Origin: Yersinia vastinensis
GTDB taxonomy: Bacteria; Pseudomonadota; Gammaproteobacteria; Enterobacterales; Enterobacteriaceae
Length of the DNA: 42,451 nucleotides
Direction of reading: 5' to 3'
Assembly: GCF_902726565.1 (NCBI RefSeq)
Contig: NZ_CACVAF010000020.1
Coordinates: forward strand, 1 to 42,451
The notes beneath the pieces are model-generated. The model was not told the origin of the DNA, searched no databases, and saw only the letters and a list, made by a program, of their open reading frames with translations. Both the position numbers and the translations under genes were made by a program. Shown here piece by piece: positions 19,705 to 27,857 of the stretch (the stretch's first letter is position 1; every line of letters starts with the position of its first letter).

Positions 19705-20577
19705 ATGAAAAAAGTCCAAGGTATTTATCGTGCGCCACGGCAACATTGGGTAGGTGATGGTTTCCCGGTACGCTCACTGTTTTCATACCAAAGCCATGGT
19801 AAACAACTCAGCCCTTTCCTACTGCTGGACTATGCTGGGCCGATGGATTTTACTGCCACCCAGCATCGCCGCGGTGTCGGGCAACATCCACATCGTGGCT
19901 TTGAAACTGTCACTATTGTTTATCACGGTGAAGTCGAACACCGGGATTCCACCGGTAAAGGCGGTGTTATTGGCCCAGGTGATGTGCAATGGATGACGGC
20001 GGGCGGCGGGATTCTGCATGAAGAGTTTCATTCCGATGCATTTGCGCGGCGTGGTGGAGCCTTTGAAATGGTGCAATTGTGGGTCAATTTGCCAGCAAAG
20101 GATAAAATGACAGCCCCAGGCTATCAGGCGATCCGCAGTGAAACCATTCCTCAAGTCGCACTACCCGATGCCGCCGGTAACCTGCGCGTCATCGCCGGCG
20201 AATATGATGGTGAACACGGCCCAGCTAACACATTTTCACCGCTGAACGTATGGGATATCCGGCTGAATCAGGGAAAAAGTGCCGAATTCTCACTGCCTGA
20301 TGGCTGGAACACCGCTCTGATAGTGTTGCGAGGCACTGTGCAGGTCAATGGTGATGCGATTGCTCGTGATGCGGAAATGGTGTTACTGGACTCTGTGGGC
20401 AGCAATGTCACCGTCGAGGCCAACAATGATGCAGTGCTGTTATTACTCAGTGGTGAACCAATCGATGAGCCTATTATCGGTTACGGGCCCTTTGTCATGA
20501 ACACACAGCAGCAAATAGCCGAAGCTATCGAGGATTTCAATAGTGGTCGCTTTGGCTCAATGGATAACCACGCATAA
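19705..20577 (+). CDS. Pirin family protein (bicupin, possible quercetin 2,3-dioxygenase)
   Basis: A 290-residue cytoplasmic bicupin. The N-terminal cupin has the metal-binding residues in HPHRGFETVTIVYHGEVEH and in ILHEEFH, which bind iron in bacterial pirins with quercetinase activity (E. coli YhhW is one). The natural substrate is not known. The frame opens at TTG 19690, but the ATG at 19705 follows AGGAG at good spacing and starts MKKVQGIYRAP, so it is used. It is divergent from the broken LysR gene, which was probably its regulator, and ends in a strong terminator. Confidence 0.9.
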   Translation: MKKVQGIYRAPRQHWVGDGFPVRSLFSYQSHGKQLSPFLLLDYAGPMDFTATQHRRGVGQHPHRGFETVTIVYHGEVEHRDSTGKGGVIGPGDVQWMTAGGGILHEEFHSDAFARRGGAFEMVQLWVNLPAKDKMTAPGYQAIRSETIPQVALPDAAGNLRVIAGEYDGEHGPANTFSPLNVWDIRLNQGKSAEFSLPDGWNTALIVLRGTVQVNGDAIARDAEMVLLDSVGSNVTVEANNDAVLLLLSGEPIDEPIIGYGPFVMNTQQQIAEAIEDFNSGRFGSMDNHA

Positions 20578-20590
20578 TCTTGTTCTACTG

Positions 20591-20637
20591 GCCATGGCCT
20601 GACTGCACAATTGTCAGGTCATGGCATTTTACTTTTA
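20591..20637 (+). terminator. Terminator of the pirin gene
   Basis: A 13-bp stem (left arm 20591-20603, right arm 20613-20625, one G-U pair) with a 9-base loop, followed by two T4 runs. Confidence 0.8.
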
Positions 20638-20931
20638 GCCCAATAGCGATACTTTAATCAAACCATTTGTCGCTCACGCCTGACGATAAATCACCCTTTT
20701 CCTCTCTGGTTATCAACTAAACTTATTACTGTATCGAGCTTATAAAAACAACATTGAAATAAATAAGACTACGGTGTTTTTTTAACATTCCGATTATTTA
20801 TCCACACATTAATATTTGTCATTTATCCTATTTTATTTACTCATAAATAATGATATTTCAATAAACAGTAGCAATGACTTTATTTAACCAAATAATGACT
20901 GCCAAGCGCTTCTTTTACATAGGAATTTATT
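20638..20931. other. Non-coding AT-rich leader of the GGDEF-EAL gene
   Basis: No gene, no convincing promoter pair and no notable repeat were found in these 294 bases. The start of the next gene is preceded by TAGGAA at normal spacing. The AT content rises towards that gene. Confidence 0.4.
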
Positions 20932-23526
20932 ATGAAGCCAGAAAATACAGCAATATCGCAAGATGCAACGCAGTCTGAATACAACGAAAATAGCGCATTA
21001 TTAAGTGCTCTGGACCGCTCATTAGCCATTATTGAGTTTGATCTTTCCAGTCGTATTATTGCTGTTAATCAAAACTATCTTGATTATTTTGGTTATCAAC
21101 GTGATGAAGTCATTGGTCAGCACCATCTTATGTTTTGCCCTCCGGATTATGCCACCAGCAAAGAATATCAAACACTTAAAGAACATTTACATGCTGGAGA
21201 ATCTCAAGAAGGTACATTTGAACGGCGGCACAAAGATGGGTCAACAGTCTGGTTGGCTGCGATTTATCAACCTGTAGCAGGCCCCGATGGCACATTGACT
21301 CGTATGGTAAAAATTGCCAAAGACATTACTTTTTTAATTGAACAACAAAAAGCCACACAAGAATGGGTACAGCTACTGACTCAATTAACTGATCGCAGCG
21401 ACAGCGCCATGTTTATTGCCGCCAATAGTGAGCATGGACAACAAGCCGTGTATATCAATCAGGGATTCACGAAGCTATTTGGTTATACCCCTGAGCAAGC
21501 TCTGGGACAGAACATGGTCGATCTGCTGCAAAGCGCGCATCCAGAACAACTGGCATTAATGGGTTCAACATCAACGGATGCACGCCAACAACTCTTGCCA
21601 CAAGAACTGTTCTACAGCCAAGACCGCCAACCCCATTGGTGTTCGGCCATTATTAACTCGTTGGTTAATGAGCACGGTGAACAAAGTTATAGCATCGGGG
21701 TATTAACCGATATCACCCTGACCAAAATGTACGAAGTGCTGCAATATAAGGTATTAGAAGCGTTGGTGCGAGAGCGCCCTCTCGAGGAAGTCATGTCATT
21801 GCTGTGCCACGAAGTTGAGCGTATCGCCCCAGAGGTGACCGCCAGTATTTTGCTTGCCACAGGGACTGATATGCTAAGTCATCTTGCTGCCCCTAGCCTA
21901 CCGCTCAGTTACACCGCAATGCTTGCCAATGTTCCTATCGGACCATTAGCCGGTTCTTGCGGTACTGCCGCATTTCGCAAAGCCCCCGTCGAAGTACAGG
22001 ATATCGCCACAGACCCATTGTGGGAAAACTACCGGCATCTCATTCTACCTCACGGGTTTTTGGCGTGCTGGTCAACCCCTATCCTGTCGAGCCAAGGCGA
22101 TATTCTGGGGACATTCGCTTTTTATTACAAACAGATACAAGGCCCAAGCCTATTTCACCGTCAATTGGTCAAACTCATTGCCAATTTATGTTCGCTCGCA
22201 ATGGAGCGGGAGCTTTCACGCAAGCAGATTCAGCATTTAGCGTTTTATGATTCATTGACCGGGCTACCTAACCGCAGCCAGTTCTTAGTTTACGCCAAAC
22301 AAGCCATTGCGCTGGCAAATGAAGTTAGCCATTCGTTGGCCGTATTAGTGATTAATCTTGACCGCTTCAAGCAGGTTAATGACTCGCTTGGCCATGCGGC
22401 TGGTGATGAACTTCTGGCGGTAATTGCACAACGCCTGCGAGATGAATTGCCAAAAAGTGACATTATTGGCCGCCTATCTGGTGATGAATTCATTATTATT
22501 CTGGCATCGTGCACCGTGCAGCAAGCCACCGTAAAAGTTGAGAAAATGCTCAGTTTGCTGGCTCAACCTTGTCTGATAGCCAACGTCAATATTATTCCTT
22601 CTGCCAGTATTGGGATCAGCTTATATCCAGAAAATGGTCAAGAAATGGATACGCTGATGAACCATGCCGATATTGCGATGCATAAAGCCAAGAATATGGG
22701 GACCGGACACTTTAATTTCTTCAGCGTGGAAATGAATAATCTCAATCAACAACGCCAAGATATGGAGGATGCCCTACGCCACGCATTCCATATTGGCTCC
22801 CTTGAGCTATTTTATCAGCCACAAGTGATGTTGAAAGACGGGCATCTATACGGTGTAGAAGCACTTAGCCGCTGGATTCATCCGGTGTTGGGGAATATCC
22901 CACCGCAACGCTTTATTCCTATTGCCGAAGAGAGTGGGCTGATTAATGAGCTCTCCCTATGGGCTATCGAAACGGCTTGTCAGCAGTTGGCGGACTGGCG
23001 TCTACGGGGCATTGACGTACCCTCGGTGTCAGTGAATTTGTCACCGACCAATTTTCACAACCCGGGTCTGCCGGATATGATTGCGCATATTTTGCAGCAC
23101 TACCATTTACCGCCGCAGGATCTGACATTAGAGATTACCGAAGATATCTTGATTGAAAATAATCTGGCCATTTTCACTACCATCGAAAAAATTCATCGAT
23201 TGGGCGTGAGATTGTCAATGGATGACTTTGGTACAGGATATTCTAGTCTGAGCTATTTACGCCGTCTGGATCTTGATGAAATCAAACTGGATAAAAGTTT
23301 TGTCCATGACCTTGAACATGATGAAACCAGCCGCACCCTGAGCGAAGCCGTAATACGCATTGGCGAAAGCTTGCAACTTTCAGTTATCGTTGAGGGCGTT
23401 GAAAATGAAGCTCAACGCACATTATTGAGCCGACAGGGCTATCAGATTGGTCAAGGGTTCCTCTTCTCTGAGGCCCTGCCTGCCGTCAAACTGGAGAAGT
23501 GGCTAGCACATCGGGCGACACCTTAA
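20932..23526 (+). CDS. PAS-PAS-GAF-GGDEF-EAL cyclic-di-GMP signalling protein
   Basis: An 864-residue soluble protein that probably makes or breaks cyclic di-GMP. Two PAS domains (about 25-135 and 150-265) and a GAF domain (about 275-435) form the sensory part. The GGDEF domain (about 450-605) has SGDEF at 516-520 instead of GGDEF and no RxxD inhibitory site. The EAL domain (about 620-860) is intact: EAL at 643-645, DDFGTGYSS, KLDKSFV and EGVE. So phosphodiesterase activity is likely, with the altered GGDEF domain as a possible GTP sensor or weak cyclase. No membrane segment is seen, so the signal is intracellular. It stands alone in its transcription unit. Its layout resembles E. coli DosP with an extra GAF; heme binding cannot be judged. 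Confidence 0.9.
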   Translation: MKPENTAISQDATQSEYNENSALLSALDRSLAIIEFDLSSRIIAVNQNYLDYFGYQRDEVIGQHHLMFCPPDYATSKEYQTLKEHLHAGESQEGTFERRHKDGSTVWLAAIYQPVAGPDGTLTRMVKIAKDITFLIEQQKATQEWVQLLTQLTDRSDSAMFIAANSEHGQQAVYINQGFTKLFGYTPEQALGQNMVDLLQSAHPEQLALMGSTSTDARQQLLPQELFYSQDRQPHWCSAIINSLVNEHGEQSYSIGVLTDITLTKMYEVLQYKVLEALVRERPLEEVMSLLCHEVERIAPEVTASILLATGTDMLSHLAAPSLPLSYTAMLANVPIGPLAGSCGTAAFRKAPVEVQDIATDPLWENYRHLILPHGFLACWSTPILSSQGDILGTFAFYYKQIQGPSLFHRQLVKLIANLCSLAMERELSRKQIQHLAFYDSLTGLPNRSQFLVYAKQAIALANEVSHSLAVLVINLDRFKQVNDSLGHAAGDELLAVIAQRLRDELPKSDIIGRLSGDEFIIILASCTVQQATVKVEKMLSLLAQPCLIANVNIIPSASIGISLYPENGQEMDTLMNHADIAMHKAKNMGTGHFNFFSVEMNNLNQQRQDMEDALRHAFHIGSLELFYQPQVMLKDGHLYGVEALSRWIHPVLGNIPPQRFIPIAEESGLINELSLWAIETACQQLADWRLRGIDVPSVSVNLSPTNFHNPGLPDMIAHILQHYHLPPQDLTLEITEDILIENNLAIFTTIEKIHRLGVRLSMDDFGTGYSSLSYLRRLDLDEIKLDKSFVHDLEHDETSRTLSEAVIRIGESLQLSVIVEGVENEAQRTLLSRQGYQIGQGFLFSEALPAVKLEKWLAHRATP

Positions 23527-23649
23527 TTGATCTTAGATACACATAAGTGACATTGTCACTTTAGATGATTTGGTAGTACACAACCTTTTCATTTGTCGGC
23601 AAATTCTTTATCCTTGCCGCCTGTGTCATTTGGATGTTGTTTTGTTGTT

Positions 23650-24843
23650 ATGCAAAAATTTCTCTTCTTGCTGTTAAGCCTGATTCTGCTAGGCCCACTG
23701 GGCATAGATCTCTATCTACCAACGATTCCCGCCATAGCCAAAGGGCTTAATAGCAGTGAGTCACTGATCCAATCCACCATTGCCTTATTTATTCTCGTCC
23801 TGGGGATCGGCCAACTGATTGCCGGCCCTCTAGTGGATAAATATGGTCGTAAACCGATAGCTATTATTGGCATTGTCCTCTACATGCTTGGTGCCATTAT
23901 GGCCGCTCTAGCCGTCAGCCCCTTGATGTTTGTCAGCTCGCGCCTGCTGCAAGGTGTTGCCGTTTGCTGTACTGCAGTGGTGGCATTCAGTGGCGTCCGC
24001 GACCGTCTCAATGGTAATGAGGCCGCCCGTGCCTTTGGCTTCCTTAATGGCACGTTAAATATTGTTCCGGCATTAGCGCCACTGCTTGGGGGGCTATTGG
24101 CCGAAGCTTTTGGCTGGCGAGCACCTTTCTGGTTCTTGGCGCTGTATGGATTGTTGGTACTCATTCTTATCATTATTTTCCTGCCAGAAACCCGCCCGGC
24201 AGATACGCAGCCAGTGAAGAGTTTGCCGATTAAAAATTATTTGCGCATCTTACGTGACGACCGTTTCTTGATTTTCTCGCTGGTAAACGCCGGGGCTATG
24301 GGCATGGCATTAACCTATGTCTCACTGGCACCAAATGTGTTGATGGTAGGCGCTGGACTCAGCCCATTGCAATTCTCATTAGTATTTGGTGCCAATGGTT
24401 TTTGGATTATGGCCGTTAGCTTCTTTGCCAATCGAATTATCCAGAAAGTCGGCCGACCAACGTGTCTGATGACCGGTAGTTTACTGATGGCATTGGGTTG
24501 CCTGGGGTTATTATTTGGCCTGACTCAACTGTCAGTAGAGACACAGCATCACTGGCTGGTTTACATGTTACCGGTCGCCAGCGCCTGCGCCGGTTTGGCC
24601 TTTATGATGGGGCCGGCGACCAGTTATGCACTGGAACCTTATGCTAATGAAGCCGGTGTCGCTTCAGCATTGGTCGGGTTCGTACAGATGGCGGGTGGCG
24701 CCGGATTGGGCCTACTGGCAATGGCTCTGCCCATTGAGCCTAAACTCTCACTGGCTATCGTTATGCTGGCTGGTTGCTTACTTGCATGGCTAGCGCGCCG
24801 TACCAGTAAACATATGCGTGGGACCTTGCAGAAAATAAACTAG
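23650..24843 (+). CDS. Bcr/CflA-type major facilitator efflux transporter
   Basis: A 397-residue inner-membrane transporter with about twelve hydrophobic helices. The N terminus GPLGIDLYLPTIPAIA is typical of the bicyclomycin/chloramphenicol (Bcr/CflA) branch of drug:proton antiporters, and GPLVDKYGRKP is the major-facilitator motif after helix 2. The real substrate is unknown. The frame is open from a TTG at 23593, but the ATG at 23650 begins directly with the first helix and fits the family better; the ribosome site is weak. It converges on dadX with only 97 bases between, part of which is an ERIC-like hairpin. Confidence 0.88.
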   Translation: MQKFLFLLLSLILLGPLGIDLYLPTIPAIAKGLNSSESLIQSTIALFILVLGIGQLIAGPLVDKYGRKPIAIIGIVLYMLGAIMAALAVSPLMFVSSRLLQGVAVCCTAVVAFSGVRDRLNGNEAARAFGFLNGTLNIVPALAPLLGGLLAEAFGWRAPFWFLALYGLLVLILIIIFLPETRPADTQPVKSLPIKNYLRILRDDRFLIFSLVNAGAMGMALTYVSLAPNVLMVGAGLSPLQFSLVFGANGFWIMAVSFFANRIIQKVGRPTCLMTGSLLMALGCLGLLFGLTQLSVETQHHWLVYMLPVASACAGLAFMMGPATSYALEPYANEAGVASALVGFVQMAGGAGLGLLAMALPIEPKLSLAIVMLAGCLLAWLARRTSKHMRGTLQKIN

Positions 24844-24883
24844 AAGCCTGCACGCATAGCCATTGGCGTCGTCGCAAAGCCGC

Positions 24884-24925
24884 AAAAAAATCCCGATGAG
24901 CTTACCCAAGTAAGTGATTCGGGGT
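24884..24925 (-). terminator. ERIC-derived hairpin serving as the dadX terminator
   Basis: On the minus strand, CCCGA and CTTAC pair with TCGGG and GTAAG around a 4-base loop, with an internal mismatch, and are followed by seven T. The plus-strand blocks GAGCTTAC and AAGTAAGTGA are central parts of the ERIC repeat. It is therefore both a partial ERIC core and a plausible terminator for dadX. Confidence 0.65.
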
Positions 24926-24940
24926 TGCCCTACCACTGCG

Positions 24941-26014
24941 TCAAGGGTACAAAGTCACTGGCACTCGGCTAGCCAGTGCACACATCAATTCATACCCCAC
25001 AGTCCCAGCGGCTTTCGCCACATTGTCTATAGGCAGATTTTCACCCCAAATCTCAACTTTGCTACCAATTTGCGCATGCGGACACGCGGTTAAATCCACC
25101 GTCAGCATATCCATCGAAATCGCCCCAACAGTATGCGTCAATAAGCCATCCACTCGGATAGGTGTCCCACTCGGTGCCAGTCGTGGATAACCATCAGCGT
25201 AACCACAGGCCACTACACCAATTCGCTGCGCGCCACTGGCGGTGTAGCGACTGCCATACCCCACCGAATGCCCCGAAGACAATGACTGTACCGCTATGAT
25301 TTCACTGTTCAGATTCATCACCGGACGCAGACCAATGCCCGCAATATCGGCTGTATCGCCGCTGGGCGATGCACCATAGAGAATAATGCCGGGACGAACC
25401 CAGTCATAGTGAGTCTCTGGATTACGCAGTATTGCCGCTGAATTTGCAAAGCAGCGTGTTGCGGCAAGATGCTCACTGGCTTGCTGAATCACGGAAAATT
25501 GAGTCTGTGCACCAATATGATTATCTGCATTGGCGAAGTGGCTCATTAAGGTTACCTCAGCCACATTGCTCAAGCTTTTCGCCCATTGCCAAACAGCATC
25601 CACCTGCCCGATGGGAAAACCTAAGCGATTCATACCGCTATTGAGTTTTAAATAAATATTAAGGGGAGTAGACAAGCGTGCAGTTTTAATCGCTTCAAGT
25701 TGCCAGTCACTGTGCACCGCTGTGGTTAGGCGATAATGGTCCAACACTTTCAGGTCTTGCGGCTGAAAGAACCCTTCGAGTAACAAAATAGGCCCTTGCC
25801 AGCCCTGCTCACGTAGCAGCACGGCCTCATTCAAATCCAGTAATGCAAACCCATCGGTTGCCGCAAGCCCTTGCCAGATACGCGCCAGACCATGACCATA
25901 GGCATTAGCTTTAACAACGGACCAAATTTTTGCTGTTTTGGCGTAGCCCCGAACAATATTCAGATTGTGTTGCAGTGCAGATAAATTCAGTGAGGCAGAG
26001 ATCGGGCGAGGCAT
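24941..26014 (-). CDS. dadX: Alanine racemase, catabolic type
   Basis: A PLP enzyme (357 aa; E. coli DadX 356) that converts L-alanine to D-alanine for breakdown by DadA. The PLP lysine is Lys35 in SVVKANAYGHG, and the second catalytic residue is the Tyr of the SVGYGSRY region. It starts with ATG behind AAGGAA at good spacing. It is 73 bases downstream of dadA on the same strand, the dadAX order of E. coli, which supports the catabolic name over the biosynthetic alr. It is followed by the ERIC-like terminator. Confidence 0.93.
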   Translation of the reverse strand: MPRPISASLNLSALQHNLNIVRGYAKTAKIWSVVKANAYGHGLARIWQGLAATDGFALLDLNEAVLLREQGWQGPILLLEGFFQPQDLKVLDHYRLTTAVHSDWQLEAIKTARLSTPLNIYLKLNSGMNRLGFPIGQVDAVWQWAKSLSNVAEVTLMSHFANADNHIGAQTQFSVIQQASEHLAATRCFANSAAILRNPETHYDWVRPGIILYGASPSGDTADIAGIGLRPVMNLNSEIIAVQSLSSGHSVGYGSRYTASGAQRIGVVACGYADGYPRLAPSGTPIRVDGLLTHTVGAISMDMLTVDLTACPHAQIGSKVEIWGENLPIDNVAKAAGTVGYELMCALASRVPVTLYP

Positions 26015-26087
26015 GCTTATTCCTTTCAGATAAATTCATTGCTTCACAGCCCGGCACTCCGCAGAGCTGTGACTATCAACAAGTGCC

Positions 26088-27392
26088 TTAGCGAACAGGA
26101 TGAATATCGTGTAAAGGCGCGGTATTCAATGGCCGAAAGCCAGCGTTATAACGTGATACCGCAAGATCATCAGCTAAGATTGCCGGGCGGCGGCCATACA
26201 TAATATCGGCCAATAATTGACCGGAACCACAAGCCATGGTCCATCCCAAGGTGCCGTGCCCCGTATTGAGGTAGAGGTTTTTGAGAGAAGTTCGCCCGAC
26301 GATAGGCGTGCCATCCGGTGTCATTGGGCGCAGGCCAGCCCAGAACGTAGCCTGACTGATGTTCCCTCCGTGGGGATACAAATCACTGACTACCATTTCC
26401 AGTGTTTCACGTCGTGCTTGTGCCAATTGCGTATTGAACCCTACGATTTCCGCCATACCACCAACGCGAATACGATCGTCAAAACGGGTAATAGCAATCT
26501 TGTAGGTCTCATCCAATACCGTGGAAAATGGTGCAGATGCGGGATCAGTAATCGGAATGGTCAGTGAGTATCCTTTAAGCGGGTAAACAGGAATCGACAC
26601 TAACCCGGCCAATAACGCTGTCGAGTAGGCACCAAAAGCAACGACATAGGCATCCGCCTTGATAATGTCATCACCGCACAGTACACCTGCAATCTGGTCA
26701 CCCTCCACCAACAACTTATCGACCGAGCGGTTAAACATAAATTTCACCCCAGCCTGTTCAGCCATTTTGGCCAATCGTTCCGTAAATAGCTGACAGTCAC
26801 CGGTTTCATCATTAGGCAGACGTAACCCCCCCGTCAGCTTATGCGCGACCTTAGCTAATGCAGGCTCGACAGTCGCTAATTGGTCAGCGGTGAGCAGAGA
26901 ATATGGCACGCCCGCATCATCTAATACCGCGATATCTTTAGTGGCATTATCAAATTGCTGCTCGGTACGAAACAATTGCAACGTTCCCCCCTGACGCCCC
27001 TCATATTGAATGCCGGTATCTGCACGTAGGTCTTTTAAACAATCACGGCTGTATTCTGCCAACCGCACCATTCGGCTTTTGTTAATCATGTAGTGGGATG
27101 TGTCGCAGTTTCTTAACATTTGCCACATCCAGCGCAATTGGAATGCACTGCCATCGAGATGAATTGCGAGCGGCGCATGGCGCTGGAACATCCATTTAAT
27201 CGCTTTCAGTGGCACGCCCGGTGCAGCCCAAGGGGCAGCGTACCCCGGTGATATTTGGCCCGCATTGGCTGCACTGGTCTCCTGCGCAGGTCCCGACTGG
27301 CGATCAATCACGGTGACATCATGACCGTCTTTGGCCAAGTACCAAGCGCTGGCAACGCCCACCACACCACTTCCTAAAATGACAATGCGCAT
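26088..27392 (-). CDS. dadA: D-amino acid dehydrogenase, small subunit
   Basis: A membrane-associated FAD dehydrogenase (434 aa; E. coli 432) that oxidises D-alanine and other D-amino acids to keto acids, passing electrons to the respiratory chain. The FAD motif is [13 protein letters not shown] at residues 4-16 and the C-terminal FAD contacts are [16 protein letters not shown]. The frame is open to 27494, but the ATG at 27392 behind GGAG begins the family MRIVILGSG. It is first in dadA-dadX. A CRP site and a matching promoter lie about 50-110 bases upstream, and Lrp-like sites lie further out, as expected for alanine-inducible control. Confidence 0.95.
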   Translation of the reverse strand: MRIVILGSGVVGVASAWYLAKDGHDVTVIDRQSGPAQETSAANAGQISPGYAAPWAAPGVPLKAIKWMFQRHAPLAIHLDGSAFQLRWMWQMLRNCDTSHYMINKSRMVRLAEYSRDCLKDLRADTGIQYEGRQGGTLQLFRTEQQFDNATKDIAVLDDAGVPYSLLTADQLATVEPALAKVAHKLTGGLRLPNDETGDCQLFTERLAKMAEQAGVKFMFNRSVDKLLVEGDQIAGVLCGDDIIKADAYVVAFGAYSTALLAGLVSIPVYPLKGYSLTIPITDPASAPFSTVLDETYKIAITRFDDRIRVGGMAEIVGFNTQLAQARRETLEMVVSDLYPHGGNISQATFWAGLRPMTPDGTPIVGRTSLKNLYLNTGHGTLGWTMACGSGQLLADIMYGRRPAILADDLAVSRYNAGFRPLNTAPLHDIHPVR

Positions 27393-27441
27393 ATCATCCC
27401 ACTCCGAAATCATACCAAAAGCATAATATTCTGTTGACAGA

Positions 27442-27470
27442 AAATTAACCCAGCAGAAAAAACTATCCAA
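27442..27470 (-). promoter_or_regulatory. Putative dadA promoter
   Basis: On the minus strand, TTGGAT (27470-27465) and TAATTT (27447-27442) are spaced by 17 bases. The predicted start near 27435 places the centre of the CRP site at about -60, the class I position. Confidence 0.5.
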
Positions 27471-27486
27471 CACATTAATTATAGAC

Positions 27487-27502
27487 TGTGACATTATTCA
27501 CA
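27487..27502. promoter_or_regulatory. CRP site upstream of dadA
   Basis: TGTGA-CATTAT-TCACA has both half-sites perfect with the right 6-base spacer. E. coli dadAX is known to be under CRP control. Confidence 0.8.
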
Positions 27503-27656
27503 ATTAATTTACGGCGCAATGACTTCCCAATTCAATAGCGTCAGAGAAATAGCGATAAGATGCTATTTTTTACCCATTACGCGAAATAAAGACTGAAAAT
27601 CGACCTAATTATCCTTATTTACAGCATGAATAATTGGCATATTGTATAAATGAAAG

Positions 27657-27754
27657 TTATTAGATTATTGTTCTGATTAACCGGCAAATAAACAGAATAA
27701 TAATCTAATAAATTGTCATTTAAGATTATTGATTCAATTGATAAAAAATAATCT
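27657..27754. promoter_or_regulatory. Alternating AGATTATT repeats with a 19-bp inverted repeat, probable Lrp sites
   Basis: AGATTATT occurs at 27662 (+), 27699 (-), 27723 (+) and 27747 (-). The first two belong to a 19-bp inverted repeat (27657-27675 and 27693-27711) with one G-U pair. TAGATTATTGTTCTG (27661-27675) and CAGAATAATAATCTA (27693-27707) each match the Lrp consensus YAGHAWATTWTDCTR at 13 of 15 positions. Lrp is known to control dadAX in E. coli. The array is nearer ycgB (about 100-200 bases upstream) than dadA, so it may act on both. Confidence 0.6.
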
Positions 27755-27857
27755 ATATTGACATAAGGTCTTGCCATGCCTCAGTTTGTTCATATTGAGC
27801 TAGGATTATTGAAGTGACCGGTATTTTGCAGGGTTATAAAACCGTGAGGATGCGCTA

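Noticed and set aside
27393..27494. N-terminal extension of DadA
   Set aside because: The extension overlaps the promoter and CRP site; the family starts at MRIVILGSG.
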